This document shows, one piece after another, positions 45,112 through 54,177 of a DNA stretch of 64,000 bases. Every line of letters starts with the position of its first letter. The first letter of the stretch is position 1. The notes beneath the pieces were generated by a model. The model saw only the letters and a list, made by a program, of their open reading frames with translations. It was not told the DNA's origin and made no database searches. The DNA lies in the NCBI GenBank assembly GCA_018268895.1, contig JAFDVP010000009.1, positions 233,757-297,756 of the forward strand. Direction: 5' to 3'. The translations under genes were made by a program, and so were the position numbers. This stretch comes from Acidobacteriota bacterium. Lineage in GTDB: Bacteria > Acidobacteriota > Terriglobia > Terriglobales > Acidobacteriaceae.

Positions 45112-46029
45112 GTGGATCTGGTCCAGATGGAGACGTTTCTGGCCGTAGCGGAGGAGAGAAGTTTTTCACGGGCCGCCTCAAGGCTCCATCGTACTCAGCC
45201 AGCGGTGAGTCAGGCAATCGCCAAGCTCGAAAGCGAGCTGGGCGAGGTGCTCTTCGACCGCTCTTCGCGCGACGGCACCCTGACCGATGCCGGAGAGGTG
45301 TTGCGCGAATATGCAGCTAAGTTGCTGAATCTAAGGGGGGAAGCGTCGACGGCGCTCAGTGAGCTTCGCTCTCTCCACCGGGGCAGGCTGAACCTCGCCG
45401 CAAACGAGTACACATGCCTCTATCTGCTTCCTCTGCTCGACGAGTTCCGTCGCCAGAACCCCTTGATCAAACTGGCAGTACAGCGGTCGCTTGCCAGTCG
45501 CATCTCCGACGAGATCCTGATCCATTCGGTCGAGTTCGGTGTACTCTCGTTTCGGCCGGACGATACGCAGTTGAAGTCGATCGTGGTCTACCGGGATGAG
45601 CTTGCTTTTGTGGTGAATCCGCGGCATCCCCTGGCCTCGGCCGACAAGGTCTCGATACGGCAGCTTGGGTCGCAGAACTTCATCGCCCACAATATACCGT
45701 CGCCGCAACGGCAGAAGGTGATCCAGACCTTCAAGCGGCATAAGACTCCGCTGCAGATGGGGGTGGAACTGCCATCGCTGGAGGCGATTAAGCGGTTTGT
45801 CGAGATGGGGAACGGTGTAGCGCTGGTGCCCCGGCTGACGGTCGAGCCGGAGCTGAGCAGCGGTGCCCTGGTACGGATCGAAGTGCCGGAGTTACAGACA
45901 GAACGCAAGTTACGGCTGGTATACCGCCGACAGGCCAATCTATCGCACGCCGCACTGGCCTTTCTCAAGGTGGTGGAAGCCTATGCGGCCTCTCAGGGAG
46001 ACCCCTACAGCTTTCAGGCAGAGCGCTGA
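45112..46029 (+). CDS. LysR-family transcriptional regulator, divergent from leuA
   Basis: This 305-residue protein has an N-terminal winged helix (MDLVQMETFLAVAEERSFSRAASRLHRTQPAVSQAIAKLE, residues 1-60) and a LysR substrate-binding domain (GRLNLAANEYTCLYLLPLL ... EMGNGVALVPRLTVE). The start is GTG at 45112 with GAGG 7 nt upstream. Its divergent placement and the palindrome between it and leuA suggest control of the leucine/isoleucine-valine array, as IlvY or LeuO-type regulators do elsewhere. The effector is unknown. Confidence 0.9.
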   Translation: MDLVQMETFLAVAEERSFSRAASRLHRTQPAVSQAIAKLESELGEVLFDRSSRDGTLTDAGEVLREYAAKLLNLRGEASTALSELRSLHRGRLNLAANEYTCLYLLPLLDEFRRQNPLIKLAVQRSLASRISDEILIHSVEFGVLSFRPDDTQLKSIVVYRDELAFVVNPRHPLASADKVSIRQLGSQNFIAHNIPSPQRQKVIQTFKRHKTPLQMGVELPSLEAIKRFVEMGNGVALVPRLTVEPELSSGALVRIEVPELQTERKLRLVYRRQANLSHAALAFLKVVEAYAASQGDPYSFQAER

Positions 46030-46135
46030 TCTCCGTAGAAATTATCTTTTCACCGCAGAACATTTTCCGCGCCCCTCTCGTCTGTACGTGCAGAATTCGC
46101 GGCCGGCGATAGCGGGCTACGAAATGAGGTGAGCA

Positions 46136-46591
46136 ATGACGAGAACACTATTTCGCGTAAAAGCAAGACGTGCCGCAATGATCGCGCTCTGTAGCGGAGC
46201 GCTGTGCGCGGTTCCGGTGCTGGCACAGGATGCTGCGCCGGCCAGTCCTCCCCAGGGCCAGATGGGGCCTCGCGGCGGGGGAAGAATGGAAGGCCGCCAG
46301 CTTGAGATGCTGACCAAGCGGCTGAATCTTACAGCGGATCAACAGACCCAGGTCAAGGCGATCGACGAAGACACTAGCAAACAGATGATGGCAGTCCGAA
46401 ACGACACGTCGCTGTCGCAGGATGATCGGCGCTCGAAGATGATGACGATCCGCAAGGCGTCGCAGGACAAGATTCGCGGCATTCTGACCGACGACCAGAA
46501 GACGAAGTACGATGCTCTGCTGGCAGAGCAGCAGCAGAGAATGCGGGGTCGCGGCCAGGGAGGGGAGGCCCCACCGCCACCTCCACAGTAA
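46136..46591 (+). CDS. Spy/CpxP-like small periplasmic protein
   Basis: This 151-residue protein has an N-terminal signal (AMIALCSGALCAVPVLAQ) and a Gly/Arg linker, then helices with the LTxxQ-type motif (RLNLTADQQTQVKAID ... GILTDDQKTKYDALLAEQQQRM), ending in a run of six Pro. This is the Spy/CpxP/heavy-metal-sensor-like fold of periplasmic stress proteins. GAGGTGA lies close upstream of the ATG. Confidence 0.8.
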   Translation: MTRTLFRVKARRAAMIALCSGALCAVPVLAQDAAPASPPQGQMGPRGGGRMEGRQLEMLTKRLNLTADQQTQVKAIDEDTSKQMMAVRNDTSLSQDDRRSKMMTIRKASQDKIRGILTDDQKTKYDALLAEQQQRMRGRGQGGEAPPPPPQ

Positions 46592-46786
46592 GCGCCGGCA
46601 GCAACTGATTCGGTGCCATTTCGCAAAGGGGCCGGGGGCGGTTGCGTCCTCCCGGCCTTTCTTTGTGACCGGAAGCCCACGTGCGGCGGCTGCTGCGGTT
46701 ACAATGAAGGCACGGCAACGATGGCTCCAAAGGTTGCGAGTCTGCCTCTGGCCGGTCAGGACGATTTCGAAGGGATCTAGCGAAGA

Positions 46787-47386
46787 ATGAAGAAGACGAT
46801 GTTGTTTGGTGCGCTGATACTGCTGGCGTCTGCCGGGTTTGCGCAGGAGAGCCGGCAGGATGCCAGCATAAGCGCAATCGGAGTATTTGCGCCGCAGGTG
46901 AATGGAAACGCGGTGCAGGCGAATGCATCGAGCACCATCGGATTTCTGGGCAGCTACCGCTATATGCTGACCCCGCGCAGCGCACTGGAGTTGAACTACT
47001 CCTTCGCGCAGTACTCCACCCGCTACAGCACGAGCTTTCTGCCGAACGTGCGCGTTCACACGCGCCAGCAGGAGATCACCGGCGCCTATGTCTTCAACTT
47101 CCGCAGCTACAGAAACTTCAACCCGTTTCTGGAAGCTGGCGTAGGCGGCCTGATCTTTACGCCGATCCGCGACTACGGTTCGACAACCTTCGATACCAGG
47201 CAGAATACGAACATCGGCGCCTTGTTTGGTGGTGGCGTGGCCTATGAGCTTAGCCCAAGCTGGGATGTTCGCGTGCAGTATCGCGGCTTCTTCGTCAAGA
47301 CCCCGGACTTTGGCCTGACGAACTTCAAGACCAACCGCTGGGAGGTCATCTCTCTTCCCGCTGTTGGCGTTGCCTACCACTTCTAA
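46787..47386 (+). CDS. Outer-membrane beta-barrel protein
   Basis: This 199-residue protein has a signal peptide (KKTMLFGALILLASAGFAQ). Alternating hydrophobic strands (TIGFLGSYRYMLTPRSALELNYSFAQ, EITGAYVFNFRSYRNFNPFLEAGVG, WDVRVQYRGFFVKTP) end in AVGVAYHF, with a terminal Phe. It resembles the OmpA/OmpW-like eight-strand barrels of this phylum. Two similar barrels follow on the opposite strand, suggesting local duplication. Function unknown. Confidence 0.82.
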   Translation: MKKTMLFGALILLASAGFAQESRQDASISAIGVFAPQVNGNAVQANASSTIGFLGSYRYMLTPRSALELNYSFAQYSTRYSTSFLPNVRVHTRQQEITGAYVFNFRSYRNFNPFLEAGVGGLIFTPIRDYGSTTFDTRQNTNIGALFGGGVAYELSPSWDVRVQYRGFFVKTPDFGLTNFKTNRWEVISLPAVGVAYHF

Positions 47387-47407
47387 CCAAAAAATCCTGC
47401 ATACACA

Positions 47408-47440
47408 AAAAGCCCCGGCTCGGCCGGGGCTTTGTATTTT
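47408..47440. terminator. Bidirectional intrinsic terminator between two barrel genes
   Basis: An AAAGCCCCGGC / GCCGGGGCTTT stem with a TCG loop follows. T-rich tails occur on both strands (TTTGTATTTT to the right; AAAA to the left of the stem on the plus strand). It serves convergent genes at 46787 and 47458. Confidence 0.85.
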
Positions 47441-47457
47441 GTATGTTGATAGCGCTT

Positions 47458-48009
47458 TTAGTGCGAGAGCTTGCCGGCACCGAAGTGGTATGCAGCACCG
47501 ATCGTGATGACGGAGGGAGTAAGTCCGTTCGGGGGGAAGCTCATCCACCGCTGATATTCATACTCAGCCCGCACATTGAGAAAGGGCAGTGCCCTGTAAT
47601 CCAGCCCAGCTCCCCCGGCGAGCATGTTGTAGGCAAGATTGGCGTACGTCTGGCCGTTCGAGGCGTAGTTGAAGACGCCCCGGCCATACATCAGCTTGAG
47701 ATACGGCACGTAACGGTTGCGATAGACGCGCGAATATCTTCCACCGACCTCGTAGGTTTTTTCGTAGATATTGCTCTTGCCGTCCTTGAGAAAACGGAAC
47801 TCGGCCTCCACGCCAAAGTGCTTGTAGAAGTCGAAGTCCACGTAGGCGGTCCCGCCGTTGACGCGATATGGGAGGTAGTCGGTATTGGCATTGGAGATGC
47901 CCCCACCGATCTGCAGATCGCCGGAACGAGATGCCGTTGGCGAAGCCTGGGCGAGCAACATGGCCGGTGTTCCCAGCAGGCTGACGGCGATAAGAATTCT
48001 CTTGAACAC
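47458..48009 (-). CDS. Outer-membrane beta-barrel porin-like protein
   Basis: This 183-residue protein has a signal peptide (ILIAVSLLGTPAMLLAQA) and barrel strands (LQIGGGISNANTDYLPYRVNGGTAYVDFDFYKHFGVEAEFRFL, YLKLMYGRGVFNYA). It ends VITIGAAYHFGAGKLSH, so the last barrel strand is YHFG-like. It resembles the next gene (48124) in length and in the ..RxxxYLxxxGxxxF strand pattern. Confidence 0.82.
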   Translation of the reverse strand: MFKRILIAVSLLGTPAMLLAQASPTASRSGDLQIGGGISNANTDYLPYRVNGGTAYVDFDFYKHFGVEAEFRFLKDGKSNIYEKTYEVGGRYSRVYRNRYVPYLKLMYGRGVFNYASNGQTYANLAYNMLAGGAGLDYRALPFLNVRAEYEYQRWMSFPPNGLTPSVITIGAAYHFGAGKLSH

Positions 48010-48123
48010 TATTTCCCCCTGATACTGGCCCCAGACTCCTGAGGCAGGCCCGTAGCTCTTGAAAATGTAACAAACTGCTGAAAAGACAAATGTTTTGTCC
48101 CTGTGGCGATCCTCCAGCTGCTA

Positions 48124-48666
48124 TCAAAAGGCATAGGCTGCTCCAAAGGTAAGCGCGAGAGGAGTAATCCCGTTCGTAGGGAATCCAGGCCACTTCTGGT
48201 ACTCAAGATCAACGGCGCGGATATTCAGATGTGACCGGGCCCGGACATCGACTCCTCCGCCAAACGAATAGATCTTATAAGTGTAGGTGGCGGAAGGGGC
48301 AGAGTTATACAGGTAATGAAATCGCCCAAAGCCGGCCAGAGCTTTAGCGTAAGGATGGATACGGCCGTGGTGAAAGACGTATCGCGGTCCCACCAGGTAC
48401 GAATCCTCACCGATGGTGGAAGGCGTCTTCAGGCTGATTCTGTGGACATCTCCTTCAACTCCCCAATGCCTGGTGAAATCGAAGGTCCCATAGATGGAAA
48501 CTCCCTGAATTTTAGAAGGGCCATAGTCCGGAGAGGCGATGCTCCATCCGGCGCCTATCTGCGCGATCCCTCCGGCCCGGATCGCGGTCGGCACAGCCTG
48601 GGCATGGAACCAGTGTGCTGTTCCCAGCATCGTGGTGAGCAGGCCGGCTTGGATGTGACGCTTCAA
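48124..48666 (-). CDS. Outer-membrane beta-barrel protein, paralog of 47458
   Basis: A protein of about 180 residues. The TTG at 48666 gives a signal peptide (KRHIQAGLLTTMLGTAHWFHAQ). Barrel features include GIAQIGAGWSIASPDYGPSKIQGVSIYGTFDFTRHWGVEGDV and YVFHHGRIHPYAKALAGFGRFHY, ending in PLALTFGAAYAF. It matches the 47458 gene along its length (WGVEGDVHRISLK versus FGVEAEFRFLKDG), so they are likely duplicates. The frame can extend further upstream but that part lacks a signal peptide. Confidence 0.7.
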   Translation of the reverse strand: MKRHIQAGLLTTMLGTAHWFHAQAVPTAIRAGGIAQIGAGWSIASPDYGPSKIQGVSIYGTFDFTRHWGVEGDVHRISLKTPSTIGEDSYLVGPRYVFHHGRIHPYAKALAGFGRFHYLYNSAPSATYTYKIYSFGGGVDVRARSHLNIRAVDLEYQKWPGFPTNGITPLALTFGAAYAF

Positions 48667-48789
48667 CTGACAGCAACTCCGAAGGATATCGTTTTCAGGG
48701 TTTGGTGTAGAGAAGTGGCATGACGCTCTCTGCACGGTTATCGCGCGTGAGGCCCACCCGAAGGTCTGCTTCACGCGCGATAGCGGTTG

Positions 48790-50652
48790 TTAGTTTTGCG
48801 GCGGATTGGCCGGTGCGGCTTGAGCTGCTGGCGCTGCGGTATTTGCCGCCGGCTGCACGTCGGCCGGTGCCGGTGCCGCACCCGTAGCTGGTGCGGCAGC
48901 ATCTGCTGGCGGCTTGTAGTAGGCCAGCTTGATATAGACAGGCTCCACCTCGAAGGGCATCTTGTCTGCCGGGGAGAGCAGCGGCTCGTAGGCCGAATGC
49001 AGCGTAATTACCTGGTCGGTCCAGGGATCGCGGCGGAGGAAGCTGGCCAGCGGCATGGCCGCCTGCTGCTTCAGGTCCTTCATGTCCAGCTTCGGCGATT
49101 TGGCCATCATGGCTGCGAGCCAGAAGGTCTGGTCGGTATCGCTCTTAACCAGTCCATCGCCGATCATCGGCTCGTTGAGGGCCTTGAGAGCCTTGACGCG
49201 CTGCTGGAGCTGTTGCAGATAGAGGCCAAAGTATTGCTGACCTCCCTCAAGCTCCTTGGCGCTGAGCAGCTCGATGGCTTTCTTTGCGGCAGCCGTATTG
49301 TCCGCATCGGTGTGGTGCATCGGAATGCGATTGAAGACCGAGGTGGTAGGGAAGAGCAGCCGGTCATTGAAGGCGTACTTCGTATCGAGCCGGTGTCCAA
49401 GGATGATGTGAGCGATCTGGAAGGCGAGGAGCGCGTTCAGGTTGCCCATCTGCTGCGCGCCGTCCTGGCTGACGATGGCGGTGGTATCGAGGAGGCTCTT
49501 GGAGATAATGATGGTGTTGCCGATGGCGATTGACTCCAGCGGCTCGGTCAGCAGCGTACGGCAGCGGATCGGGCGGGAGAGCGTGATGTTGTTGTAGGCA
49601 AGGATGTTTCCGGCAAGCGCCTCGAGCGTCTTATCGAACTCGCTGGGGGCGTCGATCAGACCGGCCTGGAAGAGCCGCTCCACGACGTTGTCCTCGGCCT
49701 GCTGCACCCATGCGCGTTGCGCACCGAGCGGGCTGACGTCCTGCGCCTCGTTGCTGACGTCGGTTGCGCCGACCACATCCATGGAGGTGTTTTCGGATTC
49801 CTTCTGCGGAACCTTCAGCACATATCCCCAGATATGGTTGATGGCCTTGAATTTAAGGGTCCGAGTGACGCTCTTGGAGTCGCTCTCTTCGACGTAGAAC
49901 GAGGTCGGGAGCCAGAGGTCAGGCTGCACATTGGTGCGCCAGCTATCGAAGTGGTAGAACTCCTTGCTGTCCTTCTCGGTGCCGGCAAAATTGCCGTTGA
50001 AGCGGACAACATTGCCGCTACGGGTTTCAACCCAGATACGGCCGAAGAAGCGGCCATAGGCGCGCTTGCCACTGCTCGGCGTGACGTCGAAGACGGCAGT
50101 GGGGGTGGTGCCCAGAAACTCATTGCGGACGTAGCCGAAGGCATAGTGCTGACGGTCGAAGTCGTTTGAATCCATCAGCAGCATCTGGATAAACCCGGCC
50201 TCGTTGAAGTTGAGGTGGAGGCTGCTTCCTAGGCCAGTGATCGCCGACAGGGAATTTTTGAAGAACCCAAGCTTGCCGCCGTTGGTCGTTCCCTCAGAGG
50301 TCGCCTTGTTGACCTGGTAGTTGTCGCTGCCAATGACCTTGCCGAACTCGACGCGGCTCAGATAATGCTGGTCGGATTCGGGAACCTGGCCAAGCACATC
50401 GTCCGGTCGCATGTTCTGGATGTAGGTTTCAACCAGCGGCGCACGTTCCTTGACGGTTTTAACCACCTCTTTTTCACGCACAATGGCCTTGTCGATGAGC
50501 TGGTTCTGGCTCGCGGTGAGTTTGCGAGCCGGAAGGATGTCCTGATCCGTCTTCTTCTTTCCGAGCAGCGGAAGGCCATGCGCAGCCTGGGCCGTAAAAC
50601 CGGTTGCTAGGAGTGCCAGTGTGATACCGGCGGCGGGGAGGTGGAATTTCAT
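48790..50652 (-). CDS. Large exported M48-like protein lacking the catalytic HE
   Basis: This 620-residue protein has a signal peptide (AGITLALLATGFTAQAAHG). The first half is a beta-rich region (residues ~90-280). A segment NLNALLAFQIAHIILGHRLDTKYAF (around residues 404-428) aligns with the M48 peptidase HExxHxxxGH helix. Here the first two positions are Phe-Gln (411-412), so the zinc-binding first His and the catalytic Glu are absent, while the second His (415) and GH remain. The C-terminus is an Ala/Pro-rich tail after VYIKLAYYKPP. It is probably a non-catalytic scaffold. It lies 102 bases downstream of the TonB-type gene at 50755. Confidence 0.8.
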   Translation of the reverse strand: MKFHLPAAGITLALLATGFTAQAAHGLPLLGKKKTDQDILPARKLTASQNQLIDKAIVREKEVVKTVKERAPLVETYIQNMRPDDVLGQVPESDQHYLSRVEFGKVIGSDNYQVNKATSEGTTNGGKLGFFKNSLSAITGLGSSLHLNFNEAGFIQMLLMDSNDFDRQHYAFGYVRNEFLGTTPTAVFDVTPSSGKRAYGRFFGRIWVETRSGNVVRFNGNFAGTEKDSKEFYHFDSWRTNVQPDLWLPTSFYVEESDSKSVTRTLKFKAINHIWGYVLKVPQKESENTSMDVVGATDVSNEAQDVSPLGAQRAWVQQAEDNVVERLFQAGLIDAPSEFDKTLEALAGNILAYNNITLSRPIRCRTLLTEPLESIAIGNTIIISKSLLDTTAIVSQDGAQQMGNLNALLAFQIAHIILGHRLDTKYAFNDRLLFPTTSVFNRIPMHHTDADNTAAAKKAIELLSAKELEGGQQYFGLYLQQLQQRVKALKALNEPMIGDGLVKSDTDQTFWLAAMMAKSPKLDMKDLKQQAAMPLASFLRRDPWTDQVITLHSAYEPLLSPADKMPFEVEPVYIKLAYYKPPADAAAPATGAAPAPADVQPAANTAAPAAQAAPANPPQN

Positions 50653-50754
50653 GGTTCAAAGCTCCTGCGGTGACGTTTTGGTCATCCTTGAGTTAAGTCT
50701 CAATGCTATTGACACATACATTGAAGCACAATGCGAAAGCTGAAAACAGGTAAC

Positions 50755-51840
50755 TTATCCGGCAAGCTGGAAGGCCACATTGACGACGCCTTCCCAGTCG
50801 ATCGGGTTTCCCGCAGCATCGGTTGCGGGGGAAAACCGTGTGGCCTCAACAGCCCGGATAGCCGAATCGCCAAGACCGTGACCCAGGTCGCTGGTCACTC
50901 CAAGTACGTGCACTGCCCCAGTGGCAGAGACGCGAAGCCTGACCGAGACGGTGCCTTCGATGTGCATTTTAATGGCCTCAGCCGTGTACTCCGGGCGGGG
51001 CTTGAAGAGCACCTTGGGGGCCTTCGCAACCGTCGCAGACGGCGCTGAGGGCCTGGGCATCGCGACCTGTTGCGTCTGGCCCAGGTTGACTGGCCCAGCC
51101 ACGCGGCCGGGGGCATTCATCGGGCCGGTTCCGCCAGTTACGCCAAGCTTGACGCCTTGCACTGCGTGAGCGCCGTTGCCAGCCATGTTCTGGCTGTTGG
51201 GCGAGCCGGAGCCGAGATGAACGGAGGTAGCTGCCGGGCCCGAGCCGGAGTTCGAGGCGGGCATTCCCGCCATGCCGCGCTGGCCCAGGTTGACAGCCGC
51301 TGTGGTGGGACGGTTCGACGGGGCAATGGGGTTGTTGGTCTGTCCGAGTGCGACGGGCGCGGGATGCTGCGAGTTGTTGACGACGGACGCAGCCTCCGCA
51401 TGAGCGAGTGAGACGACCTTCGGCGCGGGAGGAGCGATGACCTGCTTCGGGGGAGCCGGCAGAACAACAGGGGCCGGCTGCGCCATCTTGATCTCAGGCA
51501 GCTTTGGCGGCTCCGGAACCTTGATGTCCGGCATCTTGATCTTGGGGGGCTCAACCTTCACGACCGGGACTGGCGGCAACGGCTTGGGAATGATCTTCGG
51601 CTTGATCGGCTCAACTTCCTTGGGAAGGGGCGCGATGCTGATCTCGGTCAGCTTGTTGCGCTTGTCCATCGTTTTTTTAGCGGCTGCGCCAACGATGCAG
51701 ACAATAATTGCGATGATGATATTGAGCGTAACGGAGGTGAAGAGCGAACCCTTGCTCTGATTCCCGTCATTGAGTACGCCGAAGTGGGCGAACTGCATAT
51801 TCGGGGGGGTGGGGTCGTCGGTGCGAAGTGGCTTAGCCAT
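50755..51840 (-). CDS. TonB-type energy transducer protein
   Basis: This 361-residue protein has a single N-terminal membrane helix (SVTLNIIIAIIVCIVGAAA), then a Pro/Lys-rich periplasmic linker (EPIKPKIIPKPLPPVPVVKVEPP). The C-terminal TonB domain (KAPKVLFKPRPEYTAEAIKMHIEGTVSVRLRVSATGAVHVLGV ... ATRFSPATDAAGNPI) contacts TonB-dependent receptors. The linker is unusually long and Gly/Asn-rich. No ExbB/ExbD genes are in view. Confidence 0.85.
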   Translation of the reverse strand: MAKPLRTDDPTPPNMQFAHFGVLNDGNQSKGSLFTSVTLNIIIAIIVCIVGAAAKKTMDKRNKLTEISIAPLPKEVEPIKPKIIPKPLPPVPVVKVEPPKIKMPDIKVPEPPKLPEIKMAQPAPVVLPAPPKQVIAPPAPKVVSLAHAEAASVVNNSQHPAPVALGQTNNPIAPSNRPTTAAVNLGQRGMAGMPASNSGSGPAATSVHLGSGSPNSQNMAGNGAHAVQGVKLGVTGGTGPMNAPGRVAGPVNLGQTQQVAMPRPSAPSATVAKAPKVLFKPRPEYTAEAIKMHIEGTVSVRLRVSATGAVHVLGVTSDLGHGLGDSAIRAVEATRFSPATDAAGNPIDWEGVVNVAFQLAG

Positions 51841-52207
51841 AAAAAAGTCCTTAGTCGCCGCCTCTCAGGGGAGGCGGAAGATTAAGACCAGTCCAGTAAC
51901 AAATTCTGAACCGGTTTCCGGGAAACGTGGACCCCTCAAAGGGAGTTCCTTTCGAGCGGATGGCCAGGGCCAGCCAACTCGGTGCAACAATATCGACGAC
52001 GGCTTTTCAGACGATCGCCGCTCAGCTTACTCAAGACAGACGGGAAGAGTTGCGCAAAAGGTTGCAGCAGGGCCATGCAATTGGGAGTCCATTCCAGTCT
52101 CTCAGCCGGGGCTCTGCCAATCCACTACTGCAAGTATAGTGCCGCAACGGCACCTGCTTGACACTGGTACTTTCGTGGTACGCATTGGAACTGACAAGGA
52201 GCTTGGA
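51841..52207. other. Gene-free divergent promoter region between the TonB-type gene and galE
   Basis: It contains a GC hairpin at about 51859-51877 (GCCGCCTCTCAGGGGAGGC-type) near the TonB-gene start. A 70-codon open frame on the plus strand (51927-52139) has no family, signal or clear ribosome site and is not called. No other structure was seen. Confidence 0.5.
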
Positions 52208-53176
52208 ATGAACATCTTAGTGACAGGCGGCGCGGGTTATATCGGAGGTACCGTAACCCGGCTCCTGCTGGATGCAGGCCATAAGGTAACGGTCTTCGAT
52301 AATTTTTGCCACAGTAAGCCCGAAGCCCTGGCCGCAGCGGCCTCGCTGGTTGAGGGTGATCTGGCGGACCGCTCCCTGGTCGAAGCGACCCTTCGCGAGG
52401 GGCAGTTTGATGGCGTGATGCACTTTGCCGCGTTGATTGAAGCGGGCGAGAGCATGAAGGTCCCGGAGCTGTACTTTCGCAATAACACGATGTCGACGCT
52501 AACCCTGTTGGAGGCGATGCTGGCGACCGGGCACGACAAGCTGGTCTTCAGCTCGACGGCGGCGTGTTATGGCGAGCCGCTGAGTACGCCGATTACAGAG
52601 GACGCGCGGCTTTTACCCACGAATGCTTATGGCGAGAGCAAGCTGCTGGTGGAGCAGATGCTGACCTGGATGAACCGCATTCATAGCTTCCGGTATGCCA
52701 GTCTTCGTTACTTCAACGTTGCGGGGGCGATTGAAGGCTACGGCGAGGCGCACGAACCCGAGTCGCACCTGATACCGCTTATTCTGGATGTTGCGATGGG
52801 GCGTCGCGCGAATATCAAGATCTTTGGTACGGACTACCCGACGAAGGACGGGACATGCGTCCGCGATTACATCCATGTCCGCGACCTTGCCGAGGCGCAC
52901 TTCCTCGCGCTCGCGGCGCTGAAGGACCGCGAGCGTCTGATCTACAACGTCGGCAATGGACACGGGTTCACCGTGCGCGAGGTGATCGACTCGGTGCAGC
53001 GCGTGACTGGCAAGCCGATTATGGTCGAGGAGCTTGACCGCAGGCCCGGCGATCCCGCAGTGCTGGTCGCAAGCTCGGAGAAGATCAAGGCAGAGTTGGG
53101 CTGGCAGCCGAAGTTTGGCGATCTGGACGCGATCATCTCCAGCGCATGGCAGTGGCACCAGAAGCGGTACGCATAA
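52208..53176 (+). CDS. galE: UDP-glucose 4-epimerase
   Basis: A 322-residue SDR-family enzyme interconverting UDP-Glc and UDP-Gal (or their N-acetyl forms). NAD-binding GGAGYIGGTVTRLLLDAG starts the protein, and DNFCHSKPEAL follows. The catalytic pair is SSTAACYGEP with a Ser-Thr and the YGESK block (Tyr-x-x-x-Lys). Later blocks are RYFNVAGA, GTDYPTKDGTCVRDYIHVRDLAEAH and IYNVGNGHGFTVREVID. AAGGAG lies 7 nt before the ATG. Confidence 0.94.
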   Translation: MNILVTGGAGYIGGTVTRLLLDAGHKVTVFDNFCHSKPEALAAAASLVEGDLADRSLVEATLREGQFDGVMHFAALIEAGESMKVPELYFRNNTMSTLTLLEAMLATGHDKLVFSSTAACYGEPLSTPITEDARLLPTNAYGESKLLVEQMLTWMNRIHSFRYASLRYFNVAGAIEGYGEAHEPESHLIPLILDVAMGRRANIKIFGTDYPTKDGTCVRDYIHVRDLAEAHFLALAALKDRERLIYNVGNGHGFTVREVIDSVQRVTGKPIMVEELDRRPGDPAVLVASSEKIKAELGWQPKFGDLDAIISSAWQWHQKRYA

Positions 53177-53230
53177 GCAAAGAGACACACGGGTCGCAGC
53201 CGGCCACGGATTCGCGAAAGGAGCATTTCT

Positions 53231-53806
53231 TTGATCGAGAGCATGTTTCATCTGCACCTTCCGCTGCTGGAGAAGGTCCTGCGGCCCGTGATCGTTTATC
53301 TCTGCCTCATCGTCTTTCTGCGTATCTTCGGCAAGCGGGAGCTGGCGCAACTGAATCCTTTCGACCTGGTTGTTCTGCTGTGTCTTTCGAACACGGTGCA
53401 GAACTCGATCATCGGTGACGACAACACGGTTTCCGGCGGAATCATCGGCGTGCTTTCATTGCTGACGATCAACTACCTGCTGACGCGTCTGCTGTACCGG
53501 CTTCCCAGGATCAACAAGGCGCTTGAGGGCAGTGAGACAGTGCTGATCCGCAACGGAGAGGTGGACTGGGAGGCGATGAAGAAGGAGGCGCTGACCGAGA
53601 TTGAGCTGAAGACGGTGCTGCACAAGCAGGGTCTCGGCGATTACGCAGAGGTGAAGCGATGCGTTCTGGAGCCGAGCGGAAACTTCTACGTGGAGCAGGC
53701 AGATCCGCTGCTGGGAGGGCGTCAGCGCAGGGAGATTTTGCGGGACATTCAAGCCCTTACGGCAGAGGTGAAGGAGCTGAAGGCGCTGCTGGCCGCGCGG
53801 AGCTGA
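53231..53806 (+). CDS. DUF421 (YetF-like) membrane protein
   Basis: This 191-residue protein has three hydrophobic segments (LRPVIVYLCLIVFLRIFG, NPFDLVVLLCLSNTVQNSIIG, GGIIGVLSLLTINYLLTRLLY) followed by a soluble domain (TVLIRNGEVDWEAMKKEALTEIELKTVLHKQGLGDYAEVKRCVLEPSGNFYVE). This is the YetF/DUF421 pattern. TTG at 53231 has AGGAG 7 nt upstream, so it is preferred over the ATG at 53243. It follows galE by 54 bases and may be cotranscribed. Confidence 0.9.
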   Translation: MIESMFHLHLPLLEKVLRPVIVYLCLIVFLRIFGKRELAQLNPFDLVVLLCLSNTVQNSIIGDDNTVSGGIIGVLSLLTINYLLTRLLYRLPRINKALEGSETVLIRNGEVDWEAMKKEALTEIELKTVLHKQGLGDYAEVKRCVLEPSGNFYVEQADPLLGGRQRREILRDIQALTAEVKELKALLAARS

Positions 53807-53810
53807 GGCT

Positions 53811-54014
53811 TCAGGTTTGCGGTGGCTTTCCACTCAGCTTCTGGAGCGCGGCGCGATAGCGCTCTGGAGGCTCGTCCATCTGCGATTCGCGGACCGCAGC
53901 CCGGTAACCGCCCATGTAGATCGAGTACATCACCGCGAGCGCACAGCCCACTCCAAAAGCAAAGCCAAAGAAGAAGCCGAAGCCGGCGGACCAGAAGAGA
54001 GTGGTGGAGTTCAT
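53811..54014 (-). CDS. Small hypothetical membrane protein
   Basis: This 67-residue protein has one hydrophobic helix (FWSAGFGFFFGFAFGVGCALAVMYSIY) and a charged C-terminal tail (RESQMDEPPERYRAALQKLSGKPP). It is convergent with the DUF421 gene, with 4 bases between the stops. No family is recognised, but the composition is protein-like. Confidence 0.6.
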   Translation of the reverse strand: MNSTTLFWSAGFGFFFGFAFGVGCALAVMYSIYMGGYRAAVRESQMDEPPERYRAALQKLSGKPPQT

Positions 54015-54063
54015 GCTGGTGCGATTGTAGTGGCTCCCCGGTGCAAGCTGCCGCGCGAACTAC

Positions 54064-54106
54064 AGGGATTCTTCCCCTCCGCTTCGCTCGAGGGTCAGAA
54101 TGACGA
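54064..54106. repeat. Family-1-like dispersed repeat upstream of the M20 gene
   Basis: Reads GGGATTCTTCCCCTCCGCTT then CGCTCGAGGGTCAGAATGACGA. It shares CGCTTCGCTC...CAGAATGAC with the other copies (CAGGATGAC there). It lies 70-110 bases before the M20 amidohydrolase start. Confidence 0.6.
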
Positions 54107-54177
54107 GCGATGTTTCTCTTCGGCCGGTCAAAGAGGGCTTTTGTGCCATCATAGTGGGCAAAGGACAGGTGACCTGA

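Noticed and set aside
51927..52139. 70-codon plus-strand frame between the TonB-type gene and galE
   Set aside because: Composition partly protein-like, but no signal, family or ribosome site; codon third positions look mixed.
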